Part shown: positions 30,822 to 39,910 of the stretch, in pieces | Numbering within the stretch: the stretch's first letter is position 1 | Layout of the letters: each line of letters opens with the position of its first letter | Assembly: GCF_001408515.1 (NCBI RefSeq) | Contig: NZ_CYPR01000231.1 | Span: 1 to 64,000, forward strand | DNA length: 64,000 nt | DNA from: Jannaschia seosinensis | Lineage (GTDB): Bacteria; Pseudomonadota; Alphaproteobacteria; Rhodobacterales; Rhodobacteraceae | Reading direction: 5' to 3' | Made by a program: the position numbers and the translations under genes | Notes under the pieces: model-generated | Told to the model about the DNA's origin: nothing | The model's database searches: none | The model's input: the letters and a program-made list of their open reading frames with translations, nothing else

Positions 30822-30876
30822 CTGTCACCAAACCTTCGTCCTACCGTCACGGTCCTGCGACATCCCTGTCATCTGC
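30822..30876 (+). promoter_or_regulatory. Pho-box array before phoD
   Basis: Five consecutive 11-base units, each starting with a CTGTCAC-like heptamer: CTGTCAC, CCTTCGT, CCGTCAC, CTGCGAC, CTGTCAT, separated by 4 bases. The PhoB consensus is CTGTCAT-like heptamers every 11 bases, so the first, third, fourth and fifth units form a credible binding array. It ends 46 bases before the phoD start codon, consistent with activation under phosphate starvation. Confidence 0.7.
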
Positions 30877-30921
30877 GCTCCGCAGGATATCGGCACCGAC
30901 CTGTCAATCCCGGAGCCGATC

Positions 30922-32460
30922 ATGATCCCTCACCCGACCCGACGCGCCACCCTGCAGGGTGCGCTTGCCGCGACATCCCTTCTCGCCATGCCGGGTCTCG
31001 CCCGCGCGCAATCCCGCCCTCTCATCACCCACGGCGTCCAATCCGGCGACGTTGCCCATGATGGCGCCGTGATCTGGTCGCGTGCGGACCGCGAAGCGCG
31101 GATGATGGTCGAATGGGCCACCCGCGAGGACTTCGCCAACGCGCAGCGCGTGCAGCCGCTGGATCTCGGTACGCCGACCGACGGGACGGGCAAGCTGACG
31201 CTCAGAGGCCTGCCGTCGGATCAGGATATCTTCTACCGCGTCACGATGGCCGATCTGACGGACCTGAACGCCGTGTCCGAACCCGTGACAGGCCATTTCC
31301 GCACCGCTCCGCGGACGGCGCGCGATATCCGCTTCGTCTGGTCCGGCGATACGGCGGGGCAGGGCTGGGGCATCGACCGTGACCGCGGCGGGATGCGCAG
31401 CTACGCGACCATGATGCGCCATCGGCCGGACTTCCTGATCCATTCGGGCGACACCGTCTATGCCGACGGACCGTTGCAGCCGGAGGTGACGCTCACCGAC
31501 GGGACGATCTGGCGCAACGTGACGACCGACGCGAAATCGAAGGTGGCCGAGACGCTTGACGAGTTCCGGGGGCAGTTCCTTTACAACCTGCTCGACGACA
31601 ACGTCCGGGCCTTCAACGCGGAGGTTCCGATTCTGGCGCAGTGGGACGACCACGAGGTCACGAACAACTGGTACCCTACCGAATCGCTGGCGGCAGACGA
31701 CCGCTACTCGGTCAAGTCCGCGGCCCTTCTGGCGGCACGTGGTGCGCGCGCCTTCCACGAGATGATGCCGACGCGTCAGAGCCAGGAGGAGCCGAACAGG
31801 ATCTACCGCAAGGTGGCGTACGGCCCTTTGCTCGACGTGTTCTTCATCGACCTTCGCACCTATCGCGGCCCCAACACGACCAATCGCGAGGAGGGCGGCA
31901 CGCCGTTTCTGGGAGATGCGCAGATCGCGTGGCTCAAGCGCGAGCTGACCAATTCCGATGCGACGTGGAAGATCATCGCCTCCGACATGCCCATCGGCAT
32001 GATGGTGCGCGACGGCGAGGCCGCGATGGAGAACGGTGCAAACGGCGACGGCCCCCCGCTCGGGCGGGAGCAGGACATCGCCGAGGTCCTGTCCTTCATC
32101 AAACATGCCGGCATCGCAAATACTGTCTGGCTCACGGCTGATGTCCACTACACCGCCGCTCACCACTACAGCCCCGACCGCGCGACGTTTCAGGATTTCG
32201 AGCCATTTTGGGAATTCGTGTCCGGCCCGCTGCATTCGGGAACGTTCGGTCCGTCGGGCTACGATAACACGTTCGGCCCGGAGGTCCGCTTCGCCAAGGC
32301 GCCGGCCGAGGCGCAGGGACAGAACCTGCCGCCCTCCATGGGGCTGCAATTTTTCGGTCTGGTGGACATCGCCGCCGATACCGGCGTGATGAAGGTGCGC
32401 CTGATGGATGTGGGCGATACGGAATTGTGGTCCGTCGAGCTGGAGCCAATTCGCACCTGA
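30922..32460 (+). CDS. phoD: PhoD-type alkaline phosphatase/phosphodiesterase
   Basis: The 512-residue protein is exported by the Tat route: signal RRATLQG with twin arginines at residues 7-8, hydrophobic stretch and AQS cleavage region near residue 30. An N-terminal PhoD-type Ig-like domain precedes the metallophosphatase domain. The motifs are WSGDTAGQG, HSGDTVYADG, QWDDHEVTNNW, IASDMPIG and LTADVHYTAAHHYSPD, which supply Ca/Fe ligands in this family. It releases phosphate from phosphomonoesters and diesters in the periplasm. CGGAG lies 6 bases before the ATG. A Pho-box array lies directly upstream. Confidence 0.93.
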   Translation: MIPHPTRRATLQGALAATSLLAMPGLARAQSRPLITHGVQSGDVAHDGAVIWSRADREARMMVEWATREDFANAQRVQPLDLGTPTDGTGKLTLRGLPSDQDIFYRVTMADLTDLNAVSEPVTGHFRTAPRTARDIRFVWSGDTAGQGWGIDRDRGGMRSYATMMRHRPDFLIHSGDTVYADGPLQPEVTLTDGTIWRNVTTDAKSKVAETLDEFRGQFLYNLLDDNVRAFNAEVPILAQWDDHEVTNNWYPTESLAADDRYSVKSAALLAARGARAFHEMMPTRQSQEEPNRIYRKVAYGPLLDVFFIDLRTYRGPNTTNREEGGTPFLGDAQIAWLKRELTNSDATWKIIASDMPIGMMVRDGEAAMENGANGDGPPLGREQDIAEVLSFIKHAGIANTVWLTADVHYTAAHHYSPDRATFQDFEPFWEFVSGPLHSGTFGPSGYDNTFGPEVRFAKAPAEAQGQNLPPSMGLQFFGLVDIAADTGVMKVRLMDVGDTELWSVELEPIRT

Positions 32461-32494
32461 AGGGAAAGATACGAAAATCGGCGCGCTTCCCCGC

Positions 32495-32523
32495 TTGACG
32501 GGGCGGGGGACGCGCCATAGACA
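32495..32523 (+). promoter_or_regulatory. Sigma-70-type promoter for tRNA-Asp genes
   Basis: TTGACG, 17-base spacer, TAGACA, about 30 bases before the first tRNA-Asp. The spacer is very G-rich, typical of stable-RNA promoters in this group. Confidence 0.55.
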
Positions 32524-32553
32524 CCCCCCACGCCGGAGACGGCGGGCAAGCGG

Positions 32554-32630
32554 GCGGTTGTAGCTCAGTTGGTTAGAGTACCGGCCTGTCACGCCGGGGG
32601 TCGCGGGTTCGAGCCCCGTCAACCGCGCCA
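32554..32630 (+). tRNA. tRNA-Asp (GTC), copy 1
   Basis: Acceptor GCGGTTG pairs with CAACCGC. Anticodon stem CCGGC/GCCGG around CTGTCAC gives anticodon GTC. T-arm GCGGGTTCGAGCCCCGT. CCA encoded at 32628-32630. Confidence 0.97.
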
Positions 32631-32656
32631 CCGCTTGCCCCCGTCCCGCGTAATGC

Positions 32657-32733
32657 GCGGTTGTAGCTCAGTTGGTTAGAGTACCGGCCTGTCACGCCGG
32701 GGGTCGCGGGTTCGAGCCCCGTCAACCGCGCCA
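32657..32733 (+). tRNA. tRNA-Asp (GTC), copy 2
   Basis: Identical over its 77 bases to copy 1, 26 bases downstream, and probably co-transcribed with it. CCA encoded. Confidence 0.97.
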
Positions 32734-32804
32734 CTTTCGTCATCCGGATCGGAGCGGCGCCTGACATTTCCGTCAGGCGCCTCCGGTTCGCTCGACACCG
32801 CCGG

Positions 32805-33674
32805 TCAGGCGCGTCCCTTCGTGGCATAACGCGGCAGCATCGCGCTGAAATCGCGCCCCGCACCATCCTCGTCCTCGACGAACATCCGGTATTGCCGCAG
32901 AGCCTCCGTCCCCAGCGGTGTCGCGGCATCGGCCGCCTCCGCCGCCTGCGCCGCAAGCGCCAGATCCTTCAGCATCAGATCCGCGGCGAAGCCGGGCTTG
33001 TAGTCGTTATCGGACGGTGCTTCTGGCCCGACGCCTGGCGCGGGGCAGTAGGTGGTCAAGCTCCAAGACTGCCCGGAGGAGGTCGACGCCACATCGTACA
33101 TCGCTTGGCGGTCGAGCCCCAGCTTGTCGGCCAGCGCAAAGGCTTCGCAGGTCACCGACATCGTGGCTCCGAGAATCATGTTGTTGCAGATTTTCGCGGC
33201 CTGCCCATTGCCGGATGGTCCACAATAGACGGTGCGCCCGCCCATCTCGTCGAGCAGCGGAGACGCCGCGGCCAGAGCGTCCCGCGTCCCGCCGACCATG
33301 AAGGTCAGCGTTCCCGCCGCCGCGCCACCGATTCCGCCCGAAACTGGCGCGTCGAGCGCCTGAATTTCGCGATCCGCTGCCTGCGCCGCGACGGCACGCG
33401 CGCTGTCGACATCGACGGTGGAGCAGTCGAGCAGCACCGCACCGGGATGCATCGCATGGATCACCTCTTCCGCCACTGCGCGCAGAATCGTGCCGTTCGG
33501 CAGCATCGTGATCACCACATCCGCTCCTTGCGCGGCCTCCGCCGCGGATGCCGCCATCGTCATACCCTCCGGCGCGGCGACGGTGTCGTAGCCCGTCACG
33601 TCGTGCCCCGCCGCCACGAGGTTTGCCGCCATGGGCGCACCCATATTGCCAAGCCCGATGAACCCGATTTTCAT
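32805..33674 (-). CDS. mmsB: 3-hydroxyisobutyrate dehydrogenase
   Basis: NAD-dependent oxidation of 3-hydroxyisobutyrate to methylmalonate semialdehyde in valine breakdown. 289 residues: Rossmann motif GFIGLGNMGAPMAANL at the N terminus, substrate signature DAPVSGGIGGAAAGTLTFM, catalytic lysine in GNGQAAKICNNMILG (about residue 170). The start ATG at 33674 shares one base with the stop of the preceding gene (TAATG), so the pair is translationally coupled. It acts directly after the product of that gene. Confidence 0.95.
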   Translation of the reverse strand: MKIGFIGLGNMGAPMAANLVAAGHDVTGYDTVAAPEGMTMAASAAEAAQGADVVITMLPNGTILRAVAEEVIHAMHPGAVLLDCSTVDVDSARAVAAQAADREIQALDAPVSGGIGGAAAGTLTFMVGGTRDALAAASPLLDEMGGRTVYCGPSGNGQAAKICNNMILGATMSVTCEAFALADKLGLDRQAMYDVASTSSGQSWSLTTYCPAPGVGPEAPSDNDYKPGFAADLMLKDLALAAQAAEAADAATPLGTEALRQYRMFVEDEDGAGRDFSAMLPRYATKGRA

Positions 33675-34711
33675 TATGCGTCCTCCAGTCGCGGCGCGTA
33701 TTCGCCCAATGGCTGCAGCATGGCCGAGACTTCGTCCGGCGTCACGTCCTCCGGCCGGGCATGTTTCCATTTCGGCGCGCGATCCTTGTCGATGATCTGC
33801 GCCCGGATCCCCTCGACGAAGTCGCCCTGCTCCAAGGAACGGAACGTGAAGCACGCCTCCTGACCCAGCGCTTCCTCGATCGTCGGATCGTCTCCCAACC
33901 GGTGCAGGATTTCCACCGTGCAGGCCATCGATAGGGGGGCGTTCCGGGCGAACGCCTCGCGTGCCGTCTGGGCCACGTCGCCATCCTCCGGCAGATCGCG
34001 CACGATATCGCCCAGCGTCGCGCCCGCGAAGACACGATCGATCTGTGTCTGGAGGGCAGCGAGGGGTGAATCCGGGGCAGGGCGAGCCGCACGATCCACC
34101 GCGCCGACATCCCCGGTCTCGACCAGTTCCGCCTTCAGCGCATCCCAGTCCTGCGGGATGTAGTGATCAGCGAAGCCGGCATAAAGCGCGTCGCCCGGGC
34201 CCATTCGCGCGCCGGTCGTCCCCAGATATGCACCCATCCGTCCCGGTGCGCGCGCAAGCAGGCGCGTTCCGCCCACATCCGGCACCAGCCCGATTCCGCA
34301 TTCCGGCATCGCGATCCGCGATGTGTCGTCCACGATCCGGTGCGACGCGTGACAGCCGACACCGACGCCGCCGCCCATCGTGAATCCATGAAGAAAGCTG
34401 ACGATCGGCTTGGGAAAATGAGACAGCTTGGCGTTCATCCTGTATTCATCGCCCCAGAAGCGCCGCCCGTAGTCGAACCGTCCCTCGATCCCGGCCGCGT
34501 GCATTGCCGCGATATCGCCCCCCGCACAAAAGGCGCGCCCGGGGGCTCCATCGATCAGAGCGACATGAACATCCTCGCGTAACCGCCAGTCATCGAAAAC
34601 TTTTTCGATTTCAAGGCACATGTCCCAAGTAAGCGCGTTCAGCGCGTTCGGCCGGTTCAACGTGATCCGTCCCGCGCGCCCCTCGACGCGAATATCAATG
34701 TCGTCGCTCAC
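33674..34711 (-). CDS. 3-hydroxyisobutyryl-CoA hydrolase (enoyl-CoA hydratase family)
   Basis: 345 residues of the crotonase fold: RAFCAGGDIAAMHAAG oxyanion hole, GFTMGGGVGVGCHASHRI, and the catalytic glutamate/aspartate in MPECGIGLVPDVGGT. The length (345 rather than 260) and C-terminal extension with FRSLEQGDFVEGIRAQIIDKD mark it as a 3-hydroxyisobutyryl-CoA hydrolase, not a plain hydratase. It releases 3-hydroxyisobutyrate for mmsB. The start is GTG at 34711 with AGAGGAAG upstream. Confidence 0.9.
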   Translation of the reverse strand: MSDDIDIRVEGRAGRITLNRPNALNALTWDMCLEIEKVFDDWRLREDVHVALIDGAPGRAFCAGGDIAAMHAAGIEGRFDYGRRFWGDEYRMNAKLSHFPKPIVSFLHGFTMGGGVGVGCHASHRIVDDTSRIAMPECGIGLVPDVGGTRLLARAPGRMGAYLGTTGARMGPGDALYAGFADHYIPQDWDALKAELVETGDVGAVDRAARPAPDSPLAALQTQIDRVFAGATLGDIVRDLPEDGDVAQTAREAFARNAPLSMACTVEILHRLGDDPTIEEALGQEACFTFRSLEQGDFVEGIRAQIIDKDRAPKWKHARPEDVTPDEVSAMLQPLGEYAPRLEDA

Positions 34712-34943
34712 ACCGTTTTCTTCCTCTGGCCTGAAGTGTCCCGGCGCACTGAAGCTGATCCCCGGAACTGGTCCGTTGTCACGAGATTGATCGTCCAATC
34801 CGCTGCGGGAGGCAAGGCAGCCAAGTCGGGCAATCGGATCGTCAATTTCGTAAATCGATGTGATCGCAGGCCTGCCTCGCCAGCCATTAACGAACTTTTA
34901 GGAAACATTCCCTATGCGGATTCTGCATTCTTCAGGAGGGCAC

Positions 34944-35987
34944 ATGAGCAGTTCAGGTCCAAGCGACATGGAGGCAGCCAGGCTTTCCGTTCTGCACCAT
35001 TACGGCATTCTGGACAGTGGATCCGAGCCGGCCTTCGACCGAATCACCGGCCTCGTCCGTCAAATCTTCGACATGCCGTTTTCGGGCATATCCCTGATCG
35101 AGGCGGACCGGCACTGGTTCAAGTCGCGCTCGGGATCGTGCGTGGAAGAACTGCCCCGCGAGATTTCCTTCTGCGCGCACGTCATTCGGCATTCCGAGCC
35201 GACTTGCGTTCAGGATACGCTGCTCGAGGAGACATTCAGGGACAATCCGTTCGTGACGGGGGAGCCGAACGTCCGTTCCTATCTCGGCGCGCCACTTGTG
35301 ACGGCAGAAGGTTTTCCCATCGGGGCTCTCTGCGCAACCGATACGAAGCCGCGAGTTTTCGATGACGGACAGATCGCGATCATGAAGTCTCTCGCGGCAT
35401 TGGTGATGGATCATTTCGACCTTCGCGAAATGGCCGGCTGCGACGGCTTGACCGGCCTTCTGACCCGCCGGGCTTGGCTGGACCTAGCCAACAAGGAGAT
35501 CGTCAGGGCACACCGCGAAAATGGACCTGCGGCGGTCGTCATCTTCGATCTCGATCATTTCAAGAACATCAACGACCTGCACGGCCACGCCGCGGGAGAC
35601 GCCGTCCTGACCGCGCTCGGCAAGATGGTGCGGCAGGAAGGGCGGGTCGAGCATCCTGTCGGCCGCATCGGCGGCGAGGAGTTTGCGATGGTCATCCCCG
35701 ATGCCGGTGTCGATGAAGCGGCGGCAGCAGCAGAACGATTTCGTGTCAGCGCGGAATCGCTTGCGGTGGAGTTCGAGGGAAAAAGGCTGAAGCCGACCGT
35801 CAGCGTGGGTGTCGCCGCGTTTTCGGAACAGTTCGTCAATGCGGAGCAATGGCTCGCCGCGGCGGACGTGGCGCTTTATCGCGCGAAGGCGGAAGGTCGG
35901 AATTGCGTCCGCGTTCTCGATCGGGTCGTTCCGGAGCAGTATCCGACTTGTGGCGCAGGGTGGTCGGTAAGCACAATCGGCCGGTGA
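34944..35987 (+). CDS. GAF-GGDEF diguanylate cyclase
   Basis: 347 residues: GAF domain (about 15-165, with EISFCAHVIRHSEP and SYLGAPLVTAEGFPIGALCATD) and GGDEF domain (about 175-330). The A-site is GRIGGEEFAMVIPDAG, a GGEEF form that is catalytically competent. Substrate residues are in FDLDHFKNINDLHGHAAGD. No RxxD inhibitory site lies five residues before GGEEF, so product feedback is probably absent. It makes c-di-GMP. AGGAGG stands before the ATG at 34944. It may oppose the GAF-EAL protein at 18636. Confidence 0.92.
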   Translation: MSSSGPSDMEAARLSVLHHYGILDSGSEPAFDRITGLVRQIFDMPFSGISLIEADRHWFKSRSGSCVEELPREISFCAHVIRHSEPTCVQDTLLEETFRDNPFVTGEPNVRSYLGAPLVTAEGFPIGALCATDTKPRVFDDGQIAIMKSLAALVMDHFDLREMAGCDGLTGLLTRRAWLDLANKEIVRAHRENGPAAVVIFDLDHFKNINDLHGHAAGDAVLTALGKMVRQEGRVEHPVGRIGGEEFAMVIPDAGVDEAAAAAERFRVSAESLAVEFEGKRLKPTVSVGVAAFSEQFVNAEQWLAAADVALYRAKAEGRNCVRVLDRVVPEQYPTCGAGWSVSTIGR

Positions 35988-36616
35988 ATGGGCTTTGCCT
36001 GATCCAAGTAGGATGCTGCTCGGAAGTGATGTTGTCTTGGCGGTCACCGATTCGCATCATCGTTGCCCGATGAGCCTTCACCGGACTCTGCGCGCAAGCC
36101 AAAGCATGCTGCGATCCGTATTCGTAGGCGAATCCGGTCGCCTTTGATCTCGCTGATTTGGTCGAGGCGGTCTCGCGCCTGAACGGAACAGTGGTTTGAC
36201 CTTCTTACGATTGTCAGTCGGCAAACTTCGCACCAGACCCCGCGATGCCTAACTGACCCTTAGTTATTGAGCAGTGTTTGCCTTCGAAAGTTACGTCGAT
36301 CACCAAAATAAGCCACGGCGCGCATGGCGGGCCATCCTTTTGCCGTTCTTCTTAAAATTCTGCGGGATCTTGACACCGGTTGCCGCCATAAAGGCATTCC
36401 CCTCGTCCTGTCCGCCAAGGGAACCGGATACAATGCACCACATGACATCTGGTTGAACCCAAATTCGGGCCCCAACGATCAGATGGTTGAACGGCAGCAC
36501 GCGCACGCTTCAAGGTGCGAGACGGCAGCCTCGAACAGACCATATTCCAGCCCTGCCACTGTAATGCGGGAATGGAGCTATCCTCGTTCCCGTAGGTGTC
36601 TTCCGCCTCGAGACGT
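35988..36616. other. Gene-free, lower-GC stretch
   Basis: About 630 bases with no gene I can support. Two 60-base lines counted by hand (36001-36060, 36301-36360) are 52 % GC, clearly below the 60-68 % of nearby genes. Short frames on both strands (for example 36300-36506, reverse) have no ribosome sites and match no family I know. It may be decayed mobile or foreign DNA. Confidence 0.5.
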
Positions 36617-37756
36617 TCAAGCCGCCAGCATTTGACGCGCGACGATCATCCGCATGATTTCGTTGGTTCCTTCCAAGATCTGATGAACCCGCAGGTCCCG
36701 GACCAGTTTTTCGATCCCGTAATCGCCGAGATAGCCATAGCCGCCGTGAAGCTGCAGGCACTGGTCGACGACGCGGCTGCCAACTTCGGTGACCATCTTC
36801 TTGGCCATCGCGCAGAACTTCGTGGCATCCGGCGTGCCCTGATCCAGTTTCCATGCCGCCTGGCGCAGGAAGGTGCGGGCGGCCTGCAATTCGATCTCCA
36901 TGTCGGCGAGCCGGAACTGCAACGCCTGGAACTCCGTCAGGCTCTGCCCGAAGGCCGTCCGCTCGCGCATATAGGCGACGGTCAGATCCAAGGCCTGCTG
37001 CGCGGCACCCAGAGAGCAGGCCGCGATGTTCAGCCGCCCGCCGTCGAGCCCCTGCATCGCGTAGCGAAAGCCGTGGCCTTCCTCGCCCAGAAGGTTCTCC
37101 GCCGGCACTGTACAATCATCGAACTGCACCTGCCGCGTGGGCTGTGAGCGCCAGCCCATCTTGTCCTCCAAGCCGCCGAAGCTGATCCCCTTGGTCCCGT
37201 CATCGACCATGACGGCGCTGATCCCCTTCGGTCCGGCCCCGCCGGTCCGCGCCATCACGATATAGCTGTCGGAATAGCCACCGCCCGAAATGAACGCCTT
37301 GGAACCGTTCAGCACATAGCCTTCGTTCGTCCGCTCCGCCCGGGTCCTGAGCGCCGCGGCATCGGAGCCGCTGGCGGGCTCCGTCAGGCAATAGCTCAGG
37401 AACGTCTCCATCGTGACGGCCTTCGGCAGGCGCGCGGCCTTCATCTCCTCGGAGCCGAACGCATCGATCATGCGCGCGCACATGTTGTGGATCGACAGGA
37501 AGGCCGCAACCGACGGGCATGCCATCGACAGCGCCTCGAAGACCAGGGTCGCATCGAGCCGGGTCAGGTTCGTGCCGCCCTGCTCCTCGGACACATACAG
37601 CGCGCCGAAGCCGAGCGCCGCAAGCTTGGGCCAGAGGTCCCGCGGGATCGTGCCCTCGGCTTCCCATGTGCGGGCATGCGGCGCGATTTCGTCTTGGCCC
37701 ACGTCGCGGGCCATGTCGAACACCGCCCGGCTTTCCTCCGATAGTGCGAAATCCAT
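36617..37756 (-). CDS. Isobutyryl-CoA dehydrogenase-like acyl-CoA dehydrogenase
   Basis: 379 residues of the FAD acyl-CoA dehydrogenase family: CLTEPASGSDAAAL flavin motif, FISGGGYSDSYIVMARTG, QLHGGYGYLGDYGIEKLVRDLR and the catalytic glutamate in QILEGTNEIMRMI (about residue 367). MLAA at the C terminus and the short-chain pattern fit isobutyryl-CoA dehydrogenase, the first oxidation in valine catabolism. mmsA, mmsB and the hydrolase are in the same region. A perfect inverted repeat lies 24 bases before the ATG. Confidence 0.88.
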   Translation of the reverse strand: MDFALSEESRAVFDMARDVGQDEIAPHARTWEAEGTIPRDLWPKLAALGFGALYVSEEQGGTNLTRLDATLVFEALSMACPSVAAFLSIHNMCARMIDAFGSEEMKAARLPKAVTMETFLSYCLTEPASGSDAAALRTRAERTNEGYVLNGSKAFISGGGYSDSYIVMARTGGAGPKGISAVMVDDGTKGISFGGLEDKMGWRSQPTRQVQFDDCTVPAENLLGEEGHGFRYAMQGLDGGRLNIAACSLGAAQQALDLTVAYMRERTAFGQSLTEFQALQFRLADMEIELQAARTFLRQAAWKLDQGTPDATKFCAMAKKMVTEVGSRVVDQCLQLHGGYGYLGDYGIEKLVRDLRVHQILEGTNEIMRMIVARQMLAA

Positions 37757-37779
37757 GACCGGCCCTCCCGCGCCGTTAT

Positions 37780-37795
37780 CTGAACACCTGTTCAG
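37780..37795. promoter_or_regulatory. Perfect inverted repeat, TetR-type operator
   Basis: CTGAACA-CC-TGTTCAG: 7-base arms, 2-base spacer, 24 bases upstream of the isobutyryl-CoA dehydrogenase start. Size and symmetry fit a TetR-family regulator of acyl-CoA metabolism. No tetR gene lies adjacent. Confidence 0.6.
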
Positions 37796-37824
37796 TTATC
37801 GAACCGCACCTGCAAAAAGCAAGG

Positions 37825-38955
37825 TCATAACCCCGCGCGAAATTCTTCGGCCAGATGTGTCACCACCCGCCGCAAGGCTTCGTCACGCTCCGCTCCGCCG
37901 GTCAGCGCGTCTTCCAAAACCGCCCGTTGCCGGTCGGCGCTCGTCCCTTCGGCCGCCAGCTTCCGGGCGCGTGCAATCTCGTCCGCGCAATCCAGCGCCT
38001 CCGCATCCTCCGCAATCAGCTCCAGCCACTCGTCAACCAGCTCCGTCAGCGGGACGAGCGAATGCCGTCCGAAATCGATCAGCCCGTCGCCGCGCACGCC
38101 GTAACGCTGTGCGCGCCAGCGGTTCTCGTCGACGAGGAACCGCTCATACACGCGCCACCGCTGGTTGCGCAGGCTCAGCCGCCAGAGCATGCGCGCCGTA
38201 CATTGCGCCAGCGCCGCGAGCGTCAGCGCATCCTCCATGCGGGGCGTCACGTCGCAGATGCGCGACTCGATCGTCGGAAAGGAATGGGAAGGGCGCAGAT
38301 CCCACCAGATCTTCGACGCATCCTCGATCAAACCCAGATCCGTCAGCAGGTCCACCGACCGCCGAAACTCTCCCCAATTCGCCAGCCGGGGCGGCAGGCC
38401 GGTCCGCGGCATGTTGTCGAAGACCGTGAGCCGGTAGGAGGCCAGCCCCGTATCCTCTCCCTGCCAGAAGGGCGAGGACGCGGACAGCGCCAGAAGGTGC
38501 GGCAGGAAATAGGCCAGCTGGTTGACCAGATCGATCCGCATGTCCTGATCGGGGATGCCGATATGAACATGCATGCCACAGGCCAGCATCCGCCGCGCCA
38601 CCCCGCGAAGGTCGCGCGCAAGCTCCTGATACCGCTCCTTCTCGGTAAACTCCTGATCCTTCCAGTCGGAGAACGGATGACAGGCGGCCGCAATCGGCGC
38701 AAGGCCGTGATCCGCGGCATGCTCCGCGATGGTCCGGCGCAAGCGCGTTAGATCCTCCCGCGCCTCATGAACGCTGGCACAGACGCCGGTGCCGACCTCG
38801 ATCTGGCATTGCAGGAACTCGGGGCTGACCTGATCGCCCAGAGCGTCCCGGCACGATGCCATCAGCGCTTCGGGCGCCTCGGCAAGATCGCCGGTGGCCG
38901 GGTCGACGAGAAGGTATTCCTCCTCGATCCCAATAGTGAAGGGGGGATCCTGCAT
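37825..38955 (-). CDS. Carboxylate-amine ligase (glutamate-cysteine ligase family 2)
   Basis: 376 residues, YbdK type. Family motifs include [20 protein letters not shown] at the N terminus (acidic ATP/Mg residues), [16 protein letters not shown] and [20 protein letters not shown]. The family makes gamma-glutamyl or related amide bonds, with weak glutamate-cysteine ligase activity in E. coli. The true substrate here is unknown. It stands alone, reverse strand, 69 bases upstream of the acyl-CoA dehydrogenase start. Confidence 0.88.
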   Translation of the reverse strand: MQDPPFTIGIEEEYLLVDPATGDLAEAPEALMASCRDALGDQVSPEFLQCQIEVGTGVCASVHEAREDLTRLRRTIAEHAADHGLAPIAAACHPFSDWKDQEFTEKERYQELARDLRGVARRMLACGMHVHIGIPDQDMRIDLVNQLAYFLPHLLALSASSPFWQGEDTGLASYRLTVFDNMPRTGLPPRLANWGEFRRSVDLLTDLGLIEDASKIWWDLRPSHSFPTIESRICDVTPRMEDALTLAALAQCTARMLWRLSLRNQRWRVYERFLVDENRWRAQRYGVRGDGLIDFGRHSLVPLTELVDEWLELIAEDAEALDCADEIARARKLAAEGTSADRQRAVLEDALTGGAERDEALRRVVTHLAEEFRAGL

Positions 38956-39069
38956 TGCGCACCTCGTCTCGGGCCGACGCAGGCAAGCAGCCTGATCACC
39001 CTCTTGAAGCGAAAAACGCGCGCCGAAGGGCGCGCGTTCCAGAAAGGTACGGGACGCTGGCGCGTCCGT

Positions 39070-39666
39070 TCAGATCAGGCGAACCTGCGTGCCGATCGGC
39101 GTGATTGCATAAAGTTCCTGAATCTTCTCGTTGTAGAGACCGATGCAGCCCGACGAGGACCGCCGCCCGATCTTGCGCGTGTCGTGCGTGCCGTGGATCA
39201 AATAGGCGGGCCAGTCGAGATACATGGCGTTGGTGCCCAGCGGGTTCATCGGGTCGCCGCCGTCAATGCGGTCGGGCAGGGAGGGCGTCCGCTCCCGCAT
39301 ATCGGCCGTGGGCGTCCAACTGGGCTGTTCCTTCTTGCGCACGATCTCCGAATATCCGCGGCGCGTCAGCTCCTCGGACATGGGGACGGAGGTCGGATAA
39401 AGGCGATAATCGCTGCCATCGGCGTTCCAGTAATGCAGCGCGCGGGACCGGGTGTCGCAGATGATGGTGGCAAGGCCCAGCGTGTCGAAATGGTCGCGCC
39501 AATCAATCCGCTGGAAGCTCGACACGTTACGGCGCGTGTTCTCGCCCCCGGAGGAGCCGCCGAAATCCTCGGCCGTGTATTGCTGAACCTGCGCGCGCAG
39601 AATGGTCGGCGTCGCCAGCGCGGCGGTCGCGCCCAGCAGGATGTTGCGGCGGGTGGGACGGGTCAT
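39070..39666 (-). CDS. Tat-exported L,D-transpeptidase (YkuD domain)
   Basis: 198 residues. A twin-arginine signal (PTRRNILLGATAAL, residues 4-17) sends it to the periplasm. The catalytic YkuD region contains LIHGTHDTRKIGRRSSSGCIG, with histidine 158 and the nucleophile cysteine 174. The usual serine-histidine-glycine-cysteine is serine-serine-glycine-cysteine here, and the arginine after the cysteine is glycine. This variation occurs in the ErfK-like alphaproteobacterial group. It probably forms 3-3 cross-links or attaches proteins to peptidoglycan. AAGGAG precedes the ATG at 39666. Confidence 0.88.
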   Translation of the reverse strand: MTRPTRRNILLGATAALATPTILRAQVQQYTAEDFGGSSGGENTRRNVSSFQRIDWRDHFDTLGLATIICDTRSRALHYWNADGSDYRLYPTSVPMSEELTRRGYSEIVRKKEQPSWTPTADMRERTPSLPDRIDGGDPMNPLGTNAMYLDWPAYLIHGTHDTRKIGRRSSSGCIGLYNEKIQELYAITPIGTQVRLI

Positions 39667-39910
39667 GGATATGCTCCTTCCGAACATGGCGTCACGGGGC
39701 GACCACAATTGCGGCCGCGTTTGGGACAATATGTAGCATCCGGTCGCTACCTGCCATTCACGATTTGATCATCTGCATTTCCGAACCGTAAGGATGCGAC
39801 CGGAAACCCGCCCATCGGCCGCCCGGGCTCACGGCGGACGCCACGCGTTCTGGACCGGCAAAAGCCGCAGTACGGGGTCCGGGGCGGGTGGGCCCGCCCC
39901 GGATGGTCGG

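Noticed and set aside
32554-32733. Tandem tRNA-Asp copies as an integration site
   Set aside because: No integrase, no repeat of the tRNA 3' end elsewhere in the window. A simple tandem duplication explains it.
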